From positions 1 through 64,000 of the forward strand of contig NZ_JMHT01000002.1 in assembly GCF_001905655.1 (NCBI RefSeq): a DNA stretch of 64,000 nucleotides. Reading direction: 5' to 3'. Under the pieces are notes generated by a model. That model was not told the DNA's origin. It did no database searches and was given only the letters and a program-made list of their open reading frames with translations. Shown piece after piece: positions 43,128 to 51,900 of the stretch. Positions within the stretch are counted from its first letter, which is position 1. Every line of letters begins with the position of its first letter. Source of the DNA: Mycobacterium sp. ST-F2 (GTDB taxonomy: Bacteria > Actinomycetota > Actinomycetes > Mycobacteriales > Mycobacteriaceae). The position numbers and the translations under genes were made by a program.

Positions 43128-43806
43128 TCAGTCCTCGCCCGAGCCATCCGCCAGCAGCAAGCGATCGATGGCGTTGACACTTTCAGCGGACAGACCTTCC
43201 CGCATCAACCCGTTGACGAAGTCCGCTGCCACATCCTTGAGCTTGCGCTGGGAGGCCTGCGAGCGCCAGGTGAGGATGCCGAAGGCCTGATCGGCGCTGA
43301 CGCCGTACGCGACCATCAGCACGCCCTTTGCCTGGTCGATGATCTCGCGGGACTCGACCACCTTGGCCATCGCCTTGGTCAGATCGGCTTGTAAGCCGGC
43401 GCTGACGTCGATGTAGTAGCCCTGAGTACCCACCGCGTTTCCCGTTGTCGTCGAACAAGTGATCACTGACCACCACCATCCAATGGATGTTCCCCGTCGT
43501 GTCGATGATCCGGTGCCGGCTGCTGAACAGGCCGCCATCAGTGACCCGCTGCAGGATCTCGGCGACTTCGGCGCGATCGTCGGGGTGCTTGTGGCTCAGG
43601 AGCAGTTCGGTCGTGGGCTCGACCTGCCCGGGTTCGTAGCCGTGCATGCGGGCGACCTCATCGGACCACACCCACCGGTGATCAGCGACGAAGTATTGGA
43701 ACCTACCGATCTTCTGCGCGTAGCCGCCGGCCAGCACAGCGGCGACCTCCCACGAACGGGCGCCGTGTGCCGCCGCATCCGGCGGGCCGCTGAATCCGTC
43801 AGGCAC
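43128..43806 (-). pseudogene. PAS-ANTAR RNA-binding regulator, frameshifted
   Basis: The 5' frame encodes a PAS domain (GRFQYFVADHRWVWSDEVARMHGYEP, then HRIIDTTGNIHWMVVVSDHLFDDNG). The 3' frame encodes the linker VGTQGYYIDVSAGLQADLT and an ANTAR domain (VVESREIIDQAKGVLMVAYGVSADQAFGILTW), which binds hairpin RNAs to antiterminate transcription. The frames meet at 43438-43443, a TTTCCC run on the plus strand; removing one base restores one protein of about 225 residues. Start is GTG at 43806. It may respond to the adjacent kinase. Confidence 0.85.
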
Positions 43807-44112
43807 CGCTCACCTCGATCGCGCAGAAACTGGTCGACGACACCAGCGCTGTCGCCACCCGAATACAACCTCAAGCACACCACCGTCGCAGCAGAACGAC
43901 CAATACTGTCGTGGCAACGGTCCCCAGGCGGGCCTGAATCCAGATCACGTACCGACCGATGCGCTGGGTTATCAACGCTTCCAACGGTATTGGCGTTGGT
44001 CGTCAGTACAGCTGGGTGCGCCATGGCCAGGGGAACCAGGGCGGTTGTGCGGGTCCGGACATGAGCCAGTAGCCCGCGGGCAGGAACCAGGGGGAGACGG
44101 CGGCGCCGGCCG
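43807..44112. other. 306-bp region without a supported gene
   Basis: Read on both strands. On the minus strand one frame ends at 44003 with a Trp/Pro-rich sequence (PWFLPAGYWLMSGPAQPPWF) that runs back into the tetR end out of frame and has no start codon; it may be a gene remnant. Nothing else looks coding. Confidence 0.4.
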
Positions 44113-44781
44113 CTACCTGCGGAAGCAGGATTCCGGCGGTGCGGTGGTCATGGCTATCGCGGCCTGGTCTTCATCGAGGGCATCGACCGGCAGCTTGTCC
44201 TGCCCATCGCGATTGCGCAGCCCATCGAGGAAGATCGCCACGTACCGTCGCCACAGTTCGGGGTCGACGTGCCCGGCGAATTCACTGACGGTGCCCGCCA
44301 GGAGGCCGAGGATCGGCATGTCACTGTCGGTGATACCCGGCCGCAGATAGCCGTCTTTCTGGGCGCGCTCAACAAGTTTCGCGCGCTTCGGCACCAGGCG
44401 GGTACGTGCCGCTCCCACCCGGTTGCCGCCGCCCTTGCCGTACAGGATTTCTCGCAGGCCACGATCGGTGGCGGTCTGCTGACCCATCTGTTCCGCGAAC
44501 CAGGTGAATCCCGCCCAGGAGTCGTCGAATTCCAATCCCGTATCGGCCAAGGCGGCGACCTCGTCGATCGCGTCCTCGAAGATGGCCTCGATCAGCTCTT
44601 CCTTCGTGGGGAACCTGCGATAGACCGTACCGACGCCGATGCCACCGTGGTGCGCCACCTCGTTGAGCGTCGCGCTCAGGCCCCGTGTTGCGAACAGATC
44701 GCGGGCCGCATCGATCACCCGCTGACGATTGCGCACAGCATCCTTGCGCAACGGTCGATCTGTGGTCGGGCGGGTCATCAC
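44113..44781 (-). CDS. TetR-family repressor, likely regulator of mmpS-mmpL
   Basis: A 222-residue TetR protein. The HTH is RVIDAARDLFATRGLSATLNEVAHHGGIGVGTVYRRFPTKEELI; the rest is the variable helical ligand domain. It starts at ATG 44781 or 44778. It is divergent from the DUF5078 gene, and the 131-bp region between contains a long inverted repeat at 44812-44838 whose half-site and spacing recur before mmpS. This makes autoregulation together with mmpS-mmpL control the best model. Confidence 0.88.
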   Translation of the reverse strand: MMTRPTTDRPLRKDAVRNRQRVIDAARDLFATRGLSATLNEVAHHGGIGVGTVYRRFPTKEELIEAIFEDAIDEVAALADTGLEFDDSWAGFTWFAEQMGQQTATDRGLREILYGKGGGNRVGAARTRLVPKRAKLVERAQKDGYLRPGITDSDMPILGLLAGTVSEFAGHVDPELWRRYVAIFLDGLRNRDGQDKLPVDALDEDQAAIAMTTAPPESCFRR

Positions 44782-44811
44782 CCACGCAGTGTAATCCGAG
44801 ACACTGTTCCG

Positions 44812-44838
44812 GTAAGTGGATTGACTTCATCCACTTAC
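44812..44838. promoter_or_regulatory. inverted-repeat operator between tetR and DUF5078 gene
   Basis: GTAAGTGGAT (44812-44821) and ATCCACTTAC (44829-44838) are perfect 10-bp arms with a 7-base spacer. Symmetry extends further outward with one mismatch. The same half-site and spacer length occur at 45509-45531. Confidence 0.65.
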
Positions 44839-44912
44839 TGGAATAGTTTCGTTGTCGAACACTGCGATCGGCCGACGGTTGTGGGTGATCCGCCATGAGG
44901 AAGGCCCGCAGC

Positions 44913-45383
44913 ATGACGCGACACCACTGGACCGCACATGCGTTGGCCGCCATGGTGATTGGCCTCGCGGCGACCTCTCTGCCGCTGGCCGGGCCGGCTG
45001 CCGCTGACGCGACCGACGACTATCCGATCCCACACCGGATCGTCGCCACCACTTGCGATGCCGAGCAGTACCTGCAGGCGGTACGTGACACCAGTCCGGT
45101 GTACTACCAGCGCTACATGATCGACCGGAACAACCGGCCCGCCGACATTCAGCAGATGGCGCAGGACCGCATCCACTGGTTCTTCTCGCTCGATCCCGCG
45201 GGTCGCCGGCAGTACTCCGAGGACACCGCCACCAACGTCTACTACGAACAGGTGGCCACCCACTGGGGCAACTGGGCCAAGATCTTCTTCAACAACAAGG
45301 GCGTGGTCGCCAAGGCCACCGACGTGTGCATGAGTTACCCCGCCGGCAATATGCAGGTCTGGGACTTCGCCTCCAACAGCTGA
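44913..45383 (+). CDS. DUF5078 family secreted protein
   Basis: A 156-residue secreted protein found in mycobacteria, of unknown function. A signal peptide is visible ([23 protein letters not shown], cleavage after about residue 32). The mature part has a Cys pair, [10 protein letters not shown] and DVCMSYP, and Trp/Tyr-rich helices. The ATG at 44913 sits 8 bp after AGGAAGG; an ATG at 44895 lies upstream in the same frame. It is placed between tetR and mmpS with both operators, so it is probably part of the same export system. Confidence 0.82.
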   Translation: MTRHHWTAHALAAMVIGLAATSLPLAGPAAADATDDYPIPHRIVATTCDAEQYLQAVRDTSPVYYQRYMIDRNNRPADIQQMAQDRIHWFFSLDPAGRRQYSEDTATNVYYEQVATHWGNWAKIFFNNKGVVAKATDVCMSYPAGNMQVWDFASNS

Positions 45384-45508
45384 GTAACAGTTGGTGATCG
45401 GCGGCTGAATTTCCCTGCTGGCCAAGGGTTTCCCGTCGCAGATCAGTCTTGAGTGCCCGCGGCAGGAATGCGCCGGGCCTGCGTCGGGTTGTAACGAAGA
45501 CGACACTT

Positions 45509-45531
45509 AAGCGGATGGACTCTATCCACTT
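45509..45531 (+). promoter_or_regulatory. second TetR-type operator upstream of mmpS
   Basis: AAGCGGAT (45509-45516) and ATCCACTT (45524-45531) form 8-bp arms with one mismatch around a 7-base spacer, the same architecture as 44812-44838. It lies about 105 bp before the mmpS ATG. Confidence 0.6.
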
Positions 45532-45635
45532 TTTCCGTTAGGTTACCTAGCTAGATGTGCGGCGGCTCGCCAATGGCGGTGTGCCCCCGAGATGCCCGAC
45601 GACCGCGCGGTCGGCAACTTCTGAAGAAGGCAGCG

Positions 45636-46061
45636 ATGACGAGAGTGTTTCGGCGGGCATGGCTACCGCTATTGGTGATCGTCGCGGTCGCCGCCGGTGT
45701 GGTGATCGTGTCGAACGTACGACAGGTATTCGGCTCGAATCCCGTGGTCATCACCGAGAAGAGCTCGGACAACGCCGAGGATTTCAACCCCAAATTCGTC
45801 AAGTACGAGATCTTCGGCACGGGTAGCACGGCCGTCATCAACTACATGGACCTCGAAGGCAAGCCGCAGCGCGCCGCGGGGGTGTCGTTGCCGTGGACGT
45901 TGGTCCTGCAGACCACTCTGCCCTCGGTCCAGCCCAACATCCTGGCCCAGGGCGACGGCAACAGCATCAGCTGCCGGGTCAGTGTCGATGACGTGGTCAA
46001 AGAAGAGAGGACCGCCACCGGTATGAACGCCGAAACCTTCTGCTTTGTGAAGGCCGCATGA
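45636..46061 (+). CDS. mmpS5: MmpS-family membrane accessory protein (MmpS5-like)
   Basis: A 141-residue MmpS protein. One N-terminal membrane helix ([25 protein letters not shown]) is followed by the periplasmic domain with the family motif [46 protein letters not shown] and a C-terminal FCFVKAA. It works with MmpL in siderophore, drug or lipid export. The start at 45636 follows GAAGAAGG. The stop overlaps the mmpL ATG by 4 bp. Confidence 0.9.
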   Translation: MTRVFRRAWLPLLVIVAVAAGVVIVSNVRQVFGSNPVVITEKSSDNAEDFNPKFVKYEIFGTGSTAVINYMDLEGKPQRAAGVSLPWTLVLQTTLPSVQPNILAQGDGNSISCRVSVDDVVKEERTATGMNAETFCFVKAA

Positions 46062-48955
46062 GCGCGCCGGCCAACGAGGCCCAGACCGACGCCATCCCGG
46101 TGGCGGAGAGCAAGGGGCACAAGGGAATACCGCGGTTCCTCCGACGATTCGCCGTGCTGATCATCCTGGCCTGGATCGGAGTCATCGCCGCACTGAACAC
46201 TGTCGTCCCGCAACTCGAGGAAGTCGGCAAGCTGCGCGCCGTGTCGATGAGCCCCAACGACGCGCCATCGATGATCGCCACCAAACGCGTCGGCAACGTA
46301 TTCGACGAATACCGCACCAGCAGTTCGGTGATGATCGTGCTCGAAGGCGATAAGCCGCTGGGAGCCGACGCCCATGCGTTCTACGACAAGATGGTCAGCG
46401 ATCTGCGCGCCGACACCACCCACGTACAGCACGTCCAGGACTTCTGGGGCGACACGCTGACTGCCAAGGGCGCCCAGAGCCGCGACGGCAAGGCGGCGTA
46501 CGTTCAGGTCTACATCGCCGGTGATCAAGGTGAGACGCTGGCCAACGAGTCGGTCGACGCGGTGCGCCACATTGCCACCGAAAGTCCCGCTCCGCCGGGG
46601 GTAAAGGCCTACGTGACCGGCCCCGCGGCGACCAGCACCGATCAGAACGCCGTCGGTGACAAGAGCATGGAGCTGATCGAGGGGGTCACCTTCGCCGTCA
46701 TCGCGGTCATGCTGCTCATGGTCTATCGATCCGTCATCGCGACGTTGATCGTGCTGGTGATGGTGGTGCTCGAGCTGTCCGGGGCGCGAGGGCTGGTGGC
46801 ATTCCTGGGCTACCACAACGTCTTTGGGCTGACCACCTTCGCCACCAACCTGCTGGTGACCTTGGCGATCGCCGCGGCCACCGACTACGCCATCTTCCTG
46901 ATCGGCCGCTATCAGGAAGCGCGGCGGGCCGGTGAGGACCGAGAATCGGCCTACTACACCATGTTTCACGGCACCGCACACGTGGTGCTGGCCTCGGGCC
47001 TGACCATTGCCGGCGCGACCCTGTGCCTGCACTTCACCCGGCTGCCGTACTTCCAGACCATGGGCTTCCCGCTGGCCATCGGCATGGTGATGGTGGTCGC
47101 GATGGCGCTGACCCTGGGGCCGGCGGTGATCTCGGTCTGCACCCGCTTCCGCCGGGTCCTCGAACCCCGGATGAACACGAGAACCGCCGGGTGGCATCGG
47201 GTCGGCACCGCAACGGTGCGCTGGCCCGGCGCCATCCTGGTCGGTGCTGTGGTGGCCGCACTGGTCGGTCTGATCGCGCTGCCGGGCTATCAAACCACCT
47301 ACAACGACCGCATCTACCTGCCCAAGGACGTCGCCGCCAACGTCGGTTATGACGCGGCGTTCCGGCACTTTTCGCAGGCAAAGATGAATCCGGACCTGAT
47401 GATGGTCGAGTCCGATCACGACCTACGGAACCCGGCCGACTTCCTGGTGATCGACAAGATCGCCAAGGCGCTGAAGAACGTGCACGGCATCGCCCAGGTG
47501 CAGACCATCACCCGACCCGACGGTGACCCGATCAAGCACTCGACCATCCCGTACACCGTGGGACAGAGCGGCTCCACGCAGCTCATGAACAACGACTACA
47601 CGCAGACCAATCTGAACAATCTGCTCTCTCAGGCCGACGATCTGCAGAACAGCATCGACGCCATGACCGAGATGATGAGCGTTCAGACAGATCTGGCAGC
47701 GGTGTCACAGCGCATGGCCGACAAGATGAAGACCACCTCGGATGACATGGGTGACACTCGAGATCACTTGTCGGACTTCGATGATTTCTTCCGGCCCATC
47801 CGCAACTATTTCTATTGGGAGCCACACTGCTTCGATATCCCGGTGTGCTGGTCCATGCGGTCGGTCTTCGAGAGCATCGACGGCATCAGCTTGATATCGG
47901 ATGACTTCCAGGCCATCGTTCCCGACATGCAGCGCATGGCTGACCTCATGCCCAAGATGGTCGCGACCATGCCCAAACAGATCGCGTCGATGAAGCACCA
48001 GAAGCAGGTGCTGCTGAACCAGTACCAGATGCAGAAGGCGCAGCAGGATCAGACCATCGCGATGCAGAAGACCGGCACCGCGATGAGTGAGGCGTTCGAC
48101 GCGGCCAAGAACGACGACTCGTTCTACCTGCCGCCGGAAGCCTTTGAGACCGCCGATTTCCAGCGTGGGCTCAAACTGTTCATGTCGCCCGACGGACATG
48201 CGGTGCGGTTCACCATCATTCATCAGGGTGACCCGTTGACGCCGGAGGGTACCTCGCGTATCGAGCCGCTCAAGGTCGCCGCGGCCGACGCGATCAAGGG
48301 CACCCCGCTCGAGGGCTCCTCGATCTATCTCGGTGGTAGCGCAGCCATGTACAACGACATGCAGATCGGTGCCGATTACGACCTGATGATCGTCGCGGCC
48401 GCAGCGCTGATCCTGATCTTCATCATCATGCTGGTCCTCACCCGTGCGGTCGTCGCATCGGCGGTGATCGTCGGCACCGTGGTACTGAGCCTGGCATCGG
48501 CCTTCGGCCTGTCGGTACTGCTCTGGCAGCACATCGTCGGTATTCCGTTGCACTGGATGGTGTTGCCGATGTCGGTCATCGTGCTGCTGGCGGTGGGCGC
48601 CGACTACAACCTGCTGCTGGTCTCCCGGATCAAGGAAGAGATCCACGCCGGGCTCAACACCGGCATCATCCGTGCCATGGTGGGCACCGGTTCGGTGGTC
48701 ACCTCGGCGGGCCTGGTGTTCGCCTTCACCATGATGTCCATGTCGGTGAGCAAGCTGATCATCATCGGCCAGGTCGGTACGACCATCGGTCTGGGTCTGT
48801 TGTTCGACACCCTGGTGGTGCGGTCACTGATGACGCCGTCGATCGCCGGCCTGCTCGGACGCTGGTTCTGGTGGCCGCAGCGCGTGCGTCAGCGCCCGAT
48901 TCCGCAGCCCTGGCCGAAGCCGGTCGAACGCGAATCTGAGCTGACGTCCGTCTGA
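46058..48955 (+). CDS. mmpL5: MmpL-family RND transporter (MmpL5-like)
   Basis: A 965-residue RND exporter with 11-12 membrane helices and two periplasmic porter domains. The proton-relay pairs are visible as [15 protein letters not shown] (TM4) and [15 protein letters not shown] (TM10). The second porter domain has a long coiled-coil part (about 500-680, Met/Gln-rich [16 protein letters not shown]). Several stretches, such as [18 protein letters not shown] and DDSFYLPPE, agree with M. tuberculosis MmpL5, an azole/bedaquiline and siderophore exporter. It would be expressed with mmpS under TetR control, unlike M. tuberculosis, where a MarR-type protein regulates. Confidence 0.92.
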   Translation: MSAPANEAQTDAIPVAESKGHKGIPRFLRRFAVLIILAWIGVIAALNTVVPQLEEVGKLRAVSMSPNDAPSMIATKRVGNVFDEYRTSSSVMIVLEGDKPLGADAHAFYDKMVSDLRADTTHVQHVQDFWGDTLTAKGAQSRDGKAAYVQVYIAGDQGETLANESVDAVRHIATESPAPPGVKAYVTGPAATSTDQNAVGDKSMELIEGVTFAVIAVMLLMVYRSVIATLIVLVMVVLELSGARGLVAFLGYHNVFGLTTFATNLLVTLAIAAATDYAIFLIGRYQEARRAGEDRESAYYTMFHGTAHVVLASGLTIAGATLCLHFTRLPYFQTMGFPLAIGMVMVVAMALTLGPAVISVCTRFRRVLEPRMNTRTAGWHRVGTATVRWPGAILVGAVVAALVGLIALPGYQTTYNDRIYLPKDVAANVGYDAAFRHFSQAKMNPDLMMVESDHDLRNPADFLVIDKIAKALKNVHGIAQVQTITRPDGDPIKHSTIPYTVGQSGSTQLMNNDYTQTNLNNLLSQADDLQNSIDAMTEMMSVQTDLAAVSQRMADKMKTTSDDMGDTRDHLSDFDDFFRPIRNYFYWEPHCFDIPVCWSMRSVFESIDGISLISDDFQAIVPDMQRMADLMPKMVATMPKQIASMKHQKQVLLNQYQMQKAQQDQTIAMQKTGTAMSEAFDAAKNDDSFYLPPEAFETADFQRGLKLFMSPDGHAVRFTIIHQGDPLTPEGTSRIEPLKVAAADAIKGTPLEGSSIYLGGSAAMYNDMQIGADYDLMIVAAAALILIFIIMLVLTRAVVASAVIVGTVVLSLASAFGLSVLLWQHIVGIPLHWMVLPMSVIVLLAVGADYNLLLVSRIKEEIHAGLNTGIIRAMVGTGSVVTSAGLVFAFTMMSMSVSKLIIIGQVGTTIGLGLLFDTLVVRSLMTPSIAGLLGRWFWWPQRVRQRPIPQPWPKPVERESELTSV

Positions 48956-48966
48956 GCGTGAGTTCG

Positions 48967-48999
48967 GGCCCGAGGCAGCCGATTTCGCTGCCTCGGGCC
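48967..48999 (+). terminator. strong hairpin after mmpL
   Basis: GGCCCGAGGCAGC pairs perfectly with GCTGCCTCGGGCC (13 bp, 7-base loop), starting 12 bp after the mmpL stop. No T-tract. Confidence 0.65.
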
Positions 49000-49126
49000 G
49001 CCCACGTGGTGTGAATCACTGGGCGGTGGGGGATTCAACTGCGTCAGATGGGGTAGACATGGATTGGGTGATCGCGGGGGCATCGCCGCCGCCGCTGCAT
49101 TGTTGTCGAGTTGGGGGCGCGTCCTG

Positions 49127-49858
49127 ATGAATCGAAATGATCGGTGGCTGATTGCTGCCGCCGCAGCGGTGTCGGTCACGGCCGGGGGCGTCGCCACTGC
49201 CGGGCACGTCGCGGCGGAGGCCTGCCCGGACGTGCAAGTCGTATTCGCCCGCGGCACCTTCGAACCCGCGGGTGTCGGTGGCGTCGGGCAGGCGTTCGTG
49301 GATGCGCTCCGCGCCAGGACGCCGGGGAAGTCGGTGGACGTCTACGCCGTCAATTACCCTGCCTCACTTGATTTCGCGACCGCTGCGGACGGCGTGATCG
49401 ACGCGAAAAACAAGGTCATGGCCACCGCCAACACCTGCCCGAACACCAAGGTCGTGCTCGGCGGCTACTCGCAGGGCGCGGCGGTCGCCGCCTACATCAC
49501 CGAGGACAGCGTGCCGCAGGGCTTCGTCTTGCCGCCCGGGCTGAGCGGACCGATGCCGGCATCGGTGGCCGATCGCGTGGCCGGCGTTGTCCTCTTCGGG
49601 AAACCGTCCAGCGGATTCCTGCAGATGATCTACACGGGCGCGCCGCCCATCACCGTCGGCCCGCGCTACATCGGCAAGACCGATGACGTGTGCATCCCCG
49701 AGGATCCGGTGTGCTCACCGACCGGCGGCGATCAGAGCGCCCACGGTGCGTACCAGGCGCGCGGGCTCACCGACCGCGCCGCCGACCACGTGGCGAGCCG
49801 ACTCGGGGTCACGGGGAAGCCGGCCCAGCCGGCTGCGCAGTCCTCTGGGCTCAGTTAG
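49127..49858 (+). CDS. secreted cutinase family esterase (Cfp21/Culp-like)
   Basis: A 243-residue cutinase-like serine esterase. A signal peptide (LIAAAAAVSVTAGGVATAGHVAAEA) precedes CPDVQVVFARGTFEPAGVG. The nucleophile Ser lies in LGGYSQGAAV; the Asp and His are in DDVCIPEDPVC and SAHGAYQARG. Cysteines are placed for the family disulfides. Mycobacterial Culp proteins act on lipids or polysorbates in the cell wall or outside. The ATG at 49127 is close behind a weak GTCCTG; a start 21 codons upstream would place residues before the signal. Confidence 0.88.
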   Translation: MNRNDRWLIAAAAAVSVTAGGVATAGHVAAEACPDVQVVFARGTFEPAGVGGVGQAFVDALRARTPGKSVDVYAVNYPASLDFATAADGVIDAKNKVMATANTCPNTKVVLGGYSQGAAVAAYITEDSVPQGFVLPPGLSGPMPASVADRVAGVVLFGKPSSGFLQMIYTGAPPITVGPRYIGKTDDVCIPEDPVCSPTGGDQSAHGAYQARGLTDRAADHVASRLGVTGKPAQPAAQSSGLS

Positions 49859-49864
49859 AAACTG

Positions 49865-50353
49865 TCACCCCGAACCTGCCGTCAGCGTGCCGGCGGCAAC
49901 GGCCGCTGTGTTGATTCTGGTCAGCACCGTGTGCAGGCGTTCCAACTCGTCGAGGTCGACGCCGAGCTGTTCGACAACCGCCGGCGGAATTTTCAGGGCG
50001 CGGCGGCGCAGGGCGACGCCTTTCGGCGTCAGGGTGATGTGGGTGGTGCGTTCGTCGGTGGCGCTGCGCGTGCGATGGATCAGCTCAAGGGCCTCGAGCC
50101 GTTTGAGCATAGGCGACACGGTCGCCGAATCCATCTGCAGCAGCGCGGCGATCTGCTTGACGGTCAACGGCTCGTGCTTGGCTTTTGCGTTGTCCCACAA
50201 CGCCAGCAGGACCAGGTATTGCGGATGCGTCAGCCCGAGTGGTTCGAGTAGTGGCCGGTAGATGGCCAGCACCGCACGGTTGGTGATGGCCAGCGCGAAG
50301 CAGACCTGCCGCTCCAGGGCCAGCGGGTCGACGTCTTCGGAGGCAGCGGACAT
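49865..50353 (-). CDS. MarR-family repressor with OhrR-like N-terminal cysteine
   Basis: A 162-residue MarR protein. LALERQVCFALAITNRAVLA is similar to the sensing segment of OhrR, with a Cys at the corresponding site, and YPQYLVLLALW-like LTHPQYLVLLALW follows. HTH: LTVKQIAALLQMDSATVSPMLKRLEALELI. It therefore may sense oxidation. It is divergent from the DUF5313 gene, with palindromic sites between. ATG 50353 is preferred to one seven codons upstream. Confidence 0.87.
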   Translation of the reverse strand: MSAASEDVDPLALERQVCFALAITNRAVLAIYRPLLEPLGLTHPQYLVLLALWDNAKAKHEPLTVKQIAALLQMDSATVSPMLKRLEALELIHRTRSATDERTTHITLTPKGVALRRRALKIPPAVVEQLGVDLDELERLHTVLTRINTAAVAAGTLTAGSG

Positions 50354-50459
50354 GCTGCCCAGCTTATTACCCAATTAGCGTCCTAATATTTTGTGCCCAC
50401 AGCATGTGGTGCTCATCTGCGGCCTGGATCACGTTCTTTCGGGCTATTGGAATAGCAGC

Positions 50460-50486
50460 CTAACTGTTAGTGTCCTAACTATTAGG
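50460..50486. promoter_or_regulatory. paired palindromic operators between marR and DUF5313 gene
   Basis: CTAACTGTTAG (50460-50470) and CCTAACTATTAGG (50474-50486) are two adjacent near-identical palindromes. A third partial copy with CCTAATA lies near 50382, beside the marR start. Arrangement fits cooperative binding by the MarR repressor. Confidence 0.55.
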
Positions 50487-50529
50487 GTACACGCGCCGTG
50501 GCCCCAGATGATCAGTCAAAGGAGTCGTC

Positions 50530-50946
50530 ATGGTCGCCGACAGTCCGACGTTCTGGCAGCGCATCACCTATGCCTACGGGCGTCGCCTGCCGGACCACCT
50601 GCAGGAGTGGGTTCGTCAGGACCTGACCGACGACGGGGCCGTGCGCCGGCACATGATCCGATACGCCATCCCGCCGATCTTCGTGCTGGCTCCGCTGTGG
50701 CTGCTGCCGGCGTCGGTGTATGTGCACTCCGAGATGACGCTGCCGATCTACTTCTGGGCGCTGGTGATGGCGTTCGTGCTCAACAAGGTGTGGCGCCGCT
50801 ACCGCCTGAGCCAGCACGGCCTCGACCCGAACCTGATCGACGAAGTCCTGCGGCAGAAGCAGTCGCAGATGCACGACCGCTACGTCGAGCGCTTCGGTCC
50901 GCGACCGGAATCGGCCAAATGGCAGGCGAACAGCCGACCGTTCTGA
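50530..50946 (+). CDS. DUF5313 family membrane protein
   Basis: A 138-residue mycobacterial DUF5313 protein with two hydrophobic segments (about 50-68, PPIFVLAPLWLLPASVYV, and 75-92). Flanking charged parts include TFWQRITYAYGRRLPDHLQEWVRQDLTDDG and VWRRYRLSQHGLDPNLIDEVLRQKQ. Function is unknown. An AAGGAG site precedes the ATG. It is the evident target of the divergent MarR regulator. Confidence 0.82.
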   Translation: MVADSPTFWQRITYAYGRRLPDHLQEWVRQDLTDDGAVRRHMIRYAIPPIFVLAPLWLLPASVYVHSEMTLPIYFWALVMAFVLNKVWRRYRLSQHGLDPNLIDEVLRQKQSQMHDRYVERFGPRPESAKWQANSRPF

Positions 50947-51135
50947 CGGTTGCAAGGGCAGCGCGAGGGCCGACGGGGTGTTGTTCGATCGCCGCTCCGG
51001 CCACGTCGAAGGGATGGGCGCTCGTGTCGGTGCAGCGCGAAAATATCGGTCCGGGGACTGGTCTGGGGGGATTACGCTCATTCATGTTGAGGTCGCGCGA
51101 CCCGCGGGGCCGGAAACTTGGGGGAGACAAGGTCC

Positions 51136-51456
51136 ATGAAGATTTGCCTGATTGCAGGTGCCGTCGCCGCGGCCGCCGCGCTGTCCGTTGCCGCTGCCGG
51201 ACCCGCGTCGGCCTGGCCGATGCCGTTTACGCCGGAACAACAACGGTTCATCAACCAAGCCCGTAACGTGGGCTTCCCCGGCGACGACGACGCGGTGATG
51301 CAGGCCGGGCTGCAGGCGTGTCAGATGGCATTCAGTGGCCAGTCGCGTGCCGATGTCATTGGCGCGCTGGCGGGGCAGTACGGGGCCGATGCGGGCCCTG
51401 CCGGCGCGCTTGTGAAGACCGCGCACGGCATCTTGTGCACGTCGGCCCCGAACTGA
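51136..51456 (+). CDS. DUF732 family secreted protein
   Basis: A 106-residue secreted mycobacterial protein. Signal peptide: LIAGAVAAAAALSVAAAGPASA, cut before WPMPFTPEQQ. The mature domain has the DUF732 motif FINQARNVGFPGDDDAVMQAGLQACQM and a second Cys near the C-terminus (GILCTSAP), likely a disulfide. Function is unknown. The ATG at 51136 gives a proper signal; a GTG at 51118 adds six residues. A strong terminator follows. Confidence 0.88.
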   Translation: MKICLIAGAVAAAAALSVAAAGPASAWPMPFTPEQQRFINQARNVGFPGDDDAVMQAGLQACQMAFSGQSRADVIGALAGQYGADAGPAGALVKTAHGILCTSAPN

Positions 51457-51470
51457 CAACTCGTTCCGAC

Positions 51471-51507
51471 GAGAGGCCCCGCCGGATGAATCCCGGCGGG
51501 GCCTCTC
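51471..51507. terminator. strong hairpin between DUF732 and CsbD-like genes
   Basis: GAGAGGCCCCGCCGG and CCGGCGGGGCCTCTC form a perfect 15-bp stem with a 7-base loop, 15 bp after the DUF732 stop and before the convergent CsbD-like stop. Confidence 0.7.
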
Positions 51508-51519
51508 CTTCGTCATGAG

Positions 51520-51768
51520 TCAGCGGCGCTGTTCAGCTTCCTGACGCTGCTCAGCGGCCTTGGCGCCGGCACGCGCCGAGTCTGCCTCCGCTTCCTTCTT
51601 CGCGGCGTCGCGTTGCGCATCGGCCTTGTCCTGCTGGGCCTTACCCTCGCGCACGACGTCGTCGCGACCTGTCACGGTGCCGATGACTTCCTTCGCCTTA
51701 CCCTTGACACCTTCCACCACGCCGCGCACGGCTTCCTCGGGTCCGGTGTTCTTGTCCTTCTCGGTCAT
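51520..51768 (-). CDS. CsbD-like stress protein, copy 1
   Basis: An 82-residue, highly charged, Ala/Lys/Glu-rich protein. Its N-terminal part GPEEAVRGVVEGVKGKAKEVIGTVTGRDDVVREGKAQQDKADA has the CsbD (SigB-controlled in Bacillus) pattern; the rest is a long helix. Mycobacterial relatives are named microaggregate-binding protein. The ATG at 51768 follows GAAGGGTAGAT; copy 2 at 57892-58137 has the same leader. Upstream, GTTT-N16-GGAAAT is a weak SigF-promoter candidate. Confidence 0.8.
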   Translation of the reverse strand: MTEKDKNTGPEEAVRGVVEGVKGKAKEVIGTVTGRDDVVREGKAQQDKADAQRDAAKKEAEADSARAGAKAAEQRQEAEQRR

Positions 51769-51900
51769 ATCTACCCTTCCGCTATTCATGGGACGGATTG
51801 CGTCAGGAGCGGCATTGCTGTCGCGCCCTGCTCTGAAGAATTTCCAGTCCGGCCGGCCTCCAAACGCTGCGGTGCTGTGACTTGTCGTACACCGCGTTTC

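Noticed and set aside
44003..44112. Trp/Pro-rich minus-strand frame ending at 44003
   Set aside because: No start codon and it runs out of frame into the tetR end; it could be a remnant but has no support as a gene.
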